From: Pomphorhynchus laevis
Taxonomy: Eukaryota > Acanthocephala > Palaeacanthocephala > Echinorhynchida > Pomphorhynchidae
Assembly: GCA_012934845.2 (NCBI GenBank)
Contig: WNNJ02003356.1
Span: forward strand, 1-64,000
Length of the DNA: 64,000 bases
Direction: 5' to 3'
Below the pieces are notes generated by a model. The model was given only the letters and a program-made list of their open reading frames with translations. It did not search any database and had not been told where the DNA came from. The position numbers and the translations under genes were made by a program. The stretch's first letter is position 1. Each line of letters opens with the position of its first letter. This document shows, piece by piece, positions 60,212 to 64,000 of this stretch.

Positions 60212-60818
60212 GAGCGTTAGTTTTCCATAAAATGTACAGCATCAAAAGATGACCACTGAAGACGAAGAATGAAGATGTCAAGCTTTCAGTGTCAATTTCT
60301 ATCTATAGAGTGTGTTCATTGTTTTTATATTATACAATGATGTTATTTTTATGAGAGTCAGTTTGTGTGTTTGTCCCATATGTATTTTCTTCGTTGAGAC
60401 ATAAACATGTATTTTAATGAATGTCTCACTTTAGACTTCATAACTGTACATTAAAATTAAAATTGTTTTTATTATTTTAATATCAAAAATCACTTGCAGT
60501 TGCTTATACGCGTCAATTCGACTTTTTTTACAATATCCAAGATGCTCGGAATGTCAGATTACGAATAACTTGTGCTTTGAAATAATTTGTTAATATAATG
60601 AATCCCGTTTTGGACTGGAGTGATCCACTAAAGCGTAAATGAGTAACTGTAAATTAAGCAAAATTGTAATTATTGTAACAACACGATAAATTAATTTTGT
60701 ATTTTATTAATTTCGTTTATTAATAAAATATTATTGTATATTACAAGGAGTAAGAGTTTAATTTAACATTGACCAAATTGAATTTATATAAAATTATTAA
60801 AATCAAATAAATTATATA
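60212..60818 (+). other. BAZ1A 3' UTR and flank
   Basis: AT-rich. AATAAA at about 60722-60727 is a possible polyadenylation signal, about 0.5 kb after the stop. No bromodomain-like exon was seen here. Confidence 0.5.
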
Positions 60819-61210
60819 CAGAAATGTATATCTACACCACTGGAGCAGCCAGCCTAGTGGATGTAACAGTGAATCGCGATACAGACGTCCTGCGTTCAAA
60901 TCGATCAGCATCAGTGTACGGAGAAAGCAGATAATGGTCGAAACGTGAAATGTAGGTCTGGGTCAGCAGCTGATGAGACCCACCCAGACTGATTCGTAGC
61001 GTCCTGCTGTATCAAAAATACGATGAATACCTGTGAGGATAATGTCCTACCACAACCAGAAGAATTTCAGCTCACACATACCATCATTTTAAATCAAAAA
61101 AATCATTGCGAGTGGCAACATGAAAAACAGTGATCCGCCTAGCGGATCACACACCTTAGGTAGGTTTCTAATAGATCGTTAGAATACGATCTTGTACCAA
61201 AAGTAATATT
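60819..61210 (+). mobile_element. SINE-like unit with tRNA-like head and hammerhead-type modules, copy 1
   Basis: A 392-bp unit, repeated in part right after it. The head contains CAGCCTAGTGGATG (A-box-like) near 60849 and GCGTTCAAATCGA (B-box-like) near 60892, about 30 nt apart, as in tRNA-derived SINEs. The module block is at 60936-61009. The tail has TGAATACCTGTGAGGATAAT and a hairpin around GATCCGCCTAGCGGATC (61130). Short TTCAGAAATGTATAT-type sequence marks the unit ends. Confidence 0.75.
60936..61009 (+). ncRNA. Hammerhead-type module block, family 1 (intact cores)
   Basis: GGTC 60936-60939, GAAA 60940-60943, CAGCAG 60964-60969, CTGATGA 60970-60976, GACC 60977-60980, GTC 61001-61003, CTGCTG 61004-61009. 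Helix I is CAGCAG/CTGCTG, helix II GACC/GGTC, helix III CGT/GCG. The linker stem GTCTGGGT/ACCCAGAC encloses CTGATGA. Confidence 0.5.
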
Positions 61211-61440
61211 CAGAAATGTATATATCCACCACTTAATCACGATACAGACGTCCTGAGTTCAGAGACGATCAGCACCGGTGTACGGAGTAAGCAGATTATA
61301 AGGGTCGAAACGTGAAATGTAGGTCAGGGTTAGCAGCTGACAAGACCAACCCAGGCTGATTAGTAGCGTCCTGCTGTATCAAAAATACGATGAATACCTG
61401 TGAGGATAATATCGTGCCACAACCAGAAGAATTTATATTT
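61211..61440 (+). mobile_element. SINE-like unit, copy 2 (3'-truncated)
   Basis: Starts 392 bp after copy 1. The A-box part of the head is deleted (CACCACTTAATCACGATACAG), and it ends at CCAGAAGAATTT before the tail hairpin. The module block at 61303-61376 is present. Confidence 0.75.
61303..61376 (+). ncRNA. Hammerhead-type module block, copy 2 (core mutated)
   Basis: GGTC-GAAAC-GTG, then TAGCAG-CTGACAA-GACC, then GC-GTC-CTGCTG. Helix strands still pair, but CTGATGA has become CTGACAA, so the essential G-A of the core is altered on this copy. Confidence 0.4.
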
Positions 61441-62643
61441 TTAAAAATATAAAATATTTATTGTTTAATAAATTGGGATAAACTTTAGAATGGGGCCCAG
61501 GAACTACACAATTTTTGATGACGCGCTACTAGTATTGATGCCAGCATATGCATTTTACATCTTTACGGCTAGTATTTGTCCAAAAATAGTTTTTTTAAAT
61601 CTCGACATTGTACCATATTGATGCTTTTACCCAAATATTCGTTATTAAATATTAGCATCAGTTAAGAATAAATTTCTCTACTTGACACTTTGTTTCCTAA
61701 GAAATATATTTAACTGATCTGTATTTTAAATATTCAGGAACGATGAGGTATAATTGAAAGTCAACAAAATTATTGTGATATTTCGCTTCAAATTGATATT
61801 TTTTTTTCAAATATGATATTTGATATTTCGTTTCAAAATTCTGTAGATCCTGGTAGTTACTAGCGAAATATCAAAATAGTTTTGTTAACTTTCAATTATA
61901 CCTGATCGTTCCTGAATACTTTATATCCTATGCGATTTACACAAATATTCTTTATTGACATACCTAAACAATAATCGTTGCTAAGATAGTCACTCCTCGC
62001 AACTTGTTTCATAATTGCAGGATACATTCATCAGTAGCCTAATTAAAATATTCTGCGACTGATGTTAATCTACTTGAATTAAATGTAGGGCTAAGAAGAG
62101 TGATGCCCCCATAATTGAAATACAAGCCGAATCACTGTTTTGATATAAAAACGTATAATTATCTTTCAAATGTCCGTAAAAAATACCATAAAATGAAAAT
62201 ACCTGAAACTACCTTAAAATAAGGTATTACAAAGTACAAAATTTTAAACTAATAAAATCCATAAGATAATAAGGTGTTAGTTTAACAAAAATATTAAATG
62301 TTTTGAATGTTTCTATTGTCATGTTTAGTATCACCAACCAACAAATTATTTTAATATTTTTAAATTAAAATTTCACAATTTTAGATAATAAAGTGACTCA
62401 AATCCATCAAAATGTCAAAAGATGATACCACTATGCTTATTCCATGCAATAATTTAACAATTAAAAACCTTAAAATATCTATATTTTTTATTTCATACTG
62501 TGTTTCATTATTTTATGATATTTAACAAATATTCATATCTATATTATAAAATCCCTACTTAATCCGCTAATCAGAATATTCTTTGTTTTCTAGACTGTTT
62601 TTAAACGAAAATTTTATTGCAAACTAAAAAATTGATAAAGCAT
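61441..62643. other. Intergenic AT-rich DNA with an inverted repeat
   Basis: GGAACGATGAGGTATAATTGAAAGT-like sequence at about 61738 recurs inverted at about 61890-61915 (ACTTTCAATTATACCTGATCG), with CAAAATTATTGTGATATTTCG/CGAAATATCAAAATAG arms around it. This makes a hairpin-forming inverted repeat of about 180 bp. No gene recognised. Confidence 0.6.
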
Positions 62644-62711
62644 GAGTCATATTGACAGTCAAAATCTTAGATCTATTCGAGTAACATCTGAGCTGGAAGA
62701 TGCAACAGAAG
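62644..62711 (+). CDS. Possible first exon of the next gene
   Basis: From an ATG at about 62644 it reads MSHIDSQNLRSIRVTSELED, then ATE, and meets a donor-like G|GTACCT. Amino-acid use looks like real protein. I do not recognise the family, and the following exon could not be joined with confidence. Confidence 0.35.
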
Positions 62712-63143
62712 GTACCTAAAATTGAATTTTTATTAATTTTTTAAAAATAATGGTTGTTTAATTTAATTATCGAATTAATCACTAATTTGATATATCGCCA
62801 AATCATGAACAAAACTTGGCTATTACTTAAATATATTTTTATTATTGACTGTAAATTATTGAAATCTGCATCACATATCGCACATTATTCAATTTAATAA
62901 ATTGAATGTTAATGCTTTAATTTAAATATTATATTATTATATTATTATATTATTAAATATACAACTTCTGTTATTTATTAGTCAATTCATAGAAATGACT
63001 TTTATTTTAAATTTCAATTTTTTATTTTAACTTTATTTAAATTATAAAAAATCTTATAACAATTATTTATTTTATTATTTAATTATTAAATTTTGATTTA
63101 GCATTATTATGTTTTGTTTAATCTATAATTATATTAATACGTA

Positions 63144-63197
63144 GACTCAGTTAGCTGATTTGATGATAGGATCTTTCGTTGTCGATGACACCATAAA
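63144..63197 (+). CDS. Possible exon of the same downstream gene
   Basis: After ACGTAG the sequence reads TQLADLMIGSFVVDDTIK and reaches AAA|GTAAAA. Coding-like, but its phase (0) does not follow directly from the 62644 exon (phase 1), so an intermediate exon or another model is needed. Confidence 0.3.
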
Positions 63198-64000
63198 AGT
63201 AAAAATGCTTTATTCACACTTAATTCTTAAATGTGAAATTTTTAAATTCAAAATGTGCATTTCTAGGGTAAAATAATAAGCAAAAATCCGTATTATGATA
63301 TAGCTGTTTATTGAACTTACTGATGTGAAATGCATTTAGGAAATGGAATCGGCTAAATGACAACTTACCTTCAGTCTGAAGAAATATATTAAAAATATGT
63401 TCAAATCGTTTTCAATTATAAAATTCCTGATAACAAAATATATAGCAAAGTTATAAAAAATTGGAGTCTCACCTTGTCCTAAATTTTATAGGCAGATGCA
63501 ACAACTGCGAGCAAGTAACGCCTGAGTTGGGAAAGTGATCTGGCAATTATCAAATTGAATTTACCGAATAGTGAAACCTGCAAATTAAAAAGTCGATTGA
63601 TAATTTTTATATTGCAAATCACAATCTGTGTTTTGTTGATCCTGCTGCAAGATTCCAAAATAAAGTTTAATACAAATCAGTTTTTAATATTATCAGTTTT
63701 AGTAAATATCAGTTTTACCAGTTTTAGTTTTTTTAGTTAATTTTTTTTACTAGTTTTAGCCAAATAAATAATACTGAGATTAATTGCATAATTTAATCAC
63801 TTAAAATACCCATTCATATATGTCCATTCATATAAGCCAATCAACTTCATATATACCCATTTATGCCCATATATCCATTTATCATCTGCCCATTCATATT
63901 CGCATTTAGATATCTGCTTATCAATCTGCCCATATACCCATTCATATATACACACATTAATCAAATGCCCATTCATACACGCCAATCAACATAATATATA
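63198..64000. other. AT-rich end with simple repeats
   Basis: No gene recognised. From 63808 to 63998 the sequence is a degenerate run of CCCATTCATATA / GCCCATATA-type motifs. The open frame across it (minus strand) is just the repeat translated. Confidence 0.6.

Noticed and set aside
59877..60230. 117-codon open frame overlapping the second PHD finger
   Set aside because: It is shifted relative to the C4HC3 finger. The finger frame starts after the acceptor at 59908 and is the real exon.
60849..60905. A functional tRNA gene
   Set aside because: A- and B-box-like motifs are present, but the arms do not form a proper cloverleaf and the sequence is part of a repeated SINE-like unit.
60964..61009. 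A standard hammerhead within one unit, using the CTGATT after the linker as the GAAA element
   Set aside because: That position reads GATT, TAAA or similar and is not conserved, whereas the upstream GAAAC with its helix strands is kept in all three families with intact cores.
63797..63985. 62-codon frame rich in Tyr/Trp/Met/Gly
   Set aside because: Translation of a degenerate CCCATTCATATA simple repeat.

Overview
The window is very AT-rich animal (invertebrate metazoan) nuclear DNA. It contains one large spliced protein gene, many decayed transposable elements and several families of tandem repeats. I cannot fix the phylum. Short 43-61 nt introns sit beside multi-kilobase introns full of repeats, and non-LTR retrotransposon relics are common, which would fit a flatworm, nematode, arthropod or cnidarian. 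There is no bacterial or phage signal.

Layout. 1-2290: AT-rich DNA, then a broken reverse-transcriptase relic. 2757-3997: first copy of a segmental repeat that recurs inside intron 1 of the main gene. 4790-11000: two truncated minus-strand LINEs of one family (A, B) flanking a dead Tc1/mariner-like element with compound terminal inverted repeats. 11000-14490: mostly featureless, with one unrecognised coding-like patch. 14490-21090: a third LINE (C, minus) and a fourth (D, plus, with ORF1 and ORF2 relics); D lies between two inverted arms of about 450 bp. 21541-21930: a tRNA-headed SINE-like repeat that also carries hammerhead-type modules. 22000-23984: AT-rich DNA, then the presumed promoter/5' region of the gene.

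23985-60211 (+): a 27-exon gene for an ACF1/BAZ1A-type ISWI chromatin-remodelling subunit. I assembled it by hand; the splice phase is consistent from the ATG to the stop. Domain order is WAC, DDT, WHIM-type blocks, PHD1, PHD2. The predicted protein is about 1,135-1,150 residues and ends after PHD2, so the usual C-terminal bromodomain is absent. Its introns hold a 16-bp minisatellite of about 85 units, a 248-bp tandem array, a 19-bp minisatellite, a 380-bp tandem duplication, L2/CR1-like LINE relics and an inverted satellite array. Downstream are a second tandem SINE-like repeat (60819-61440) and a possible first exon of the next gene (62644).

Most interesting signal. Three diverged repeat families (near 60.9-61.4 kb and 21.6 kb; 33.5-35.1 kb; 38.2 kb) share three short modules: GAAAC, CTGATGA and a GTC/GTA cleavage-type site. 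Each module is flanked by the strands needed for hammerhead helices I, II and III, and the helices co-vary between families. The modules occur in an order that does not give a hammerhead within one unit. They do give a nested type I hammerhead when two neighbouring tandem units pair. This looks like a split or dimer-dependent hammerhead in tRNA-headed, tandemly repeated elements. It is an inference from sequence and is untested.
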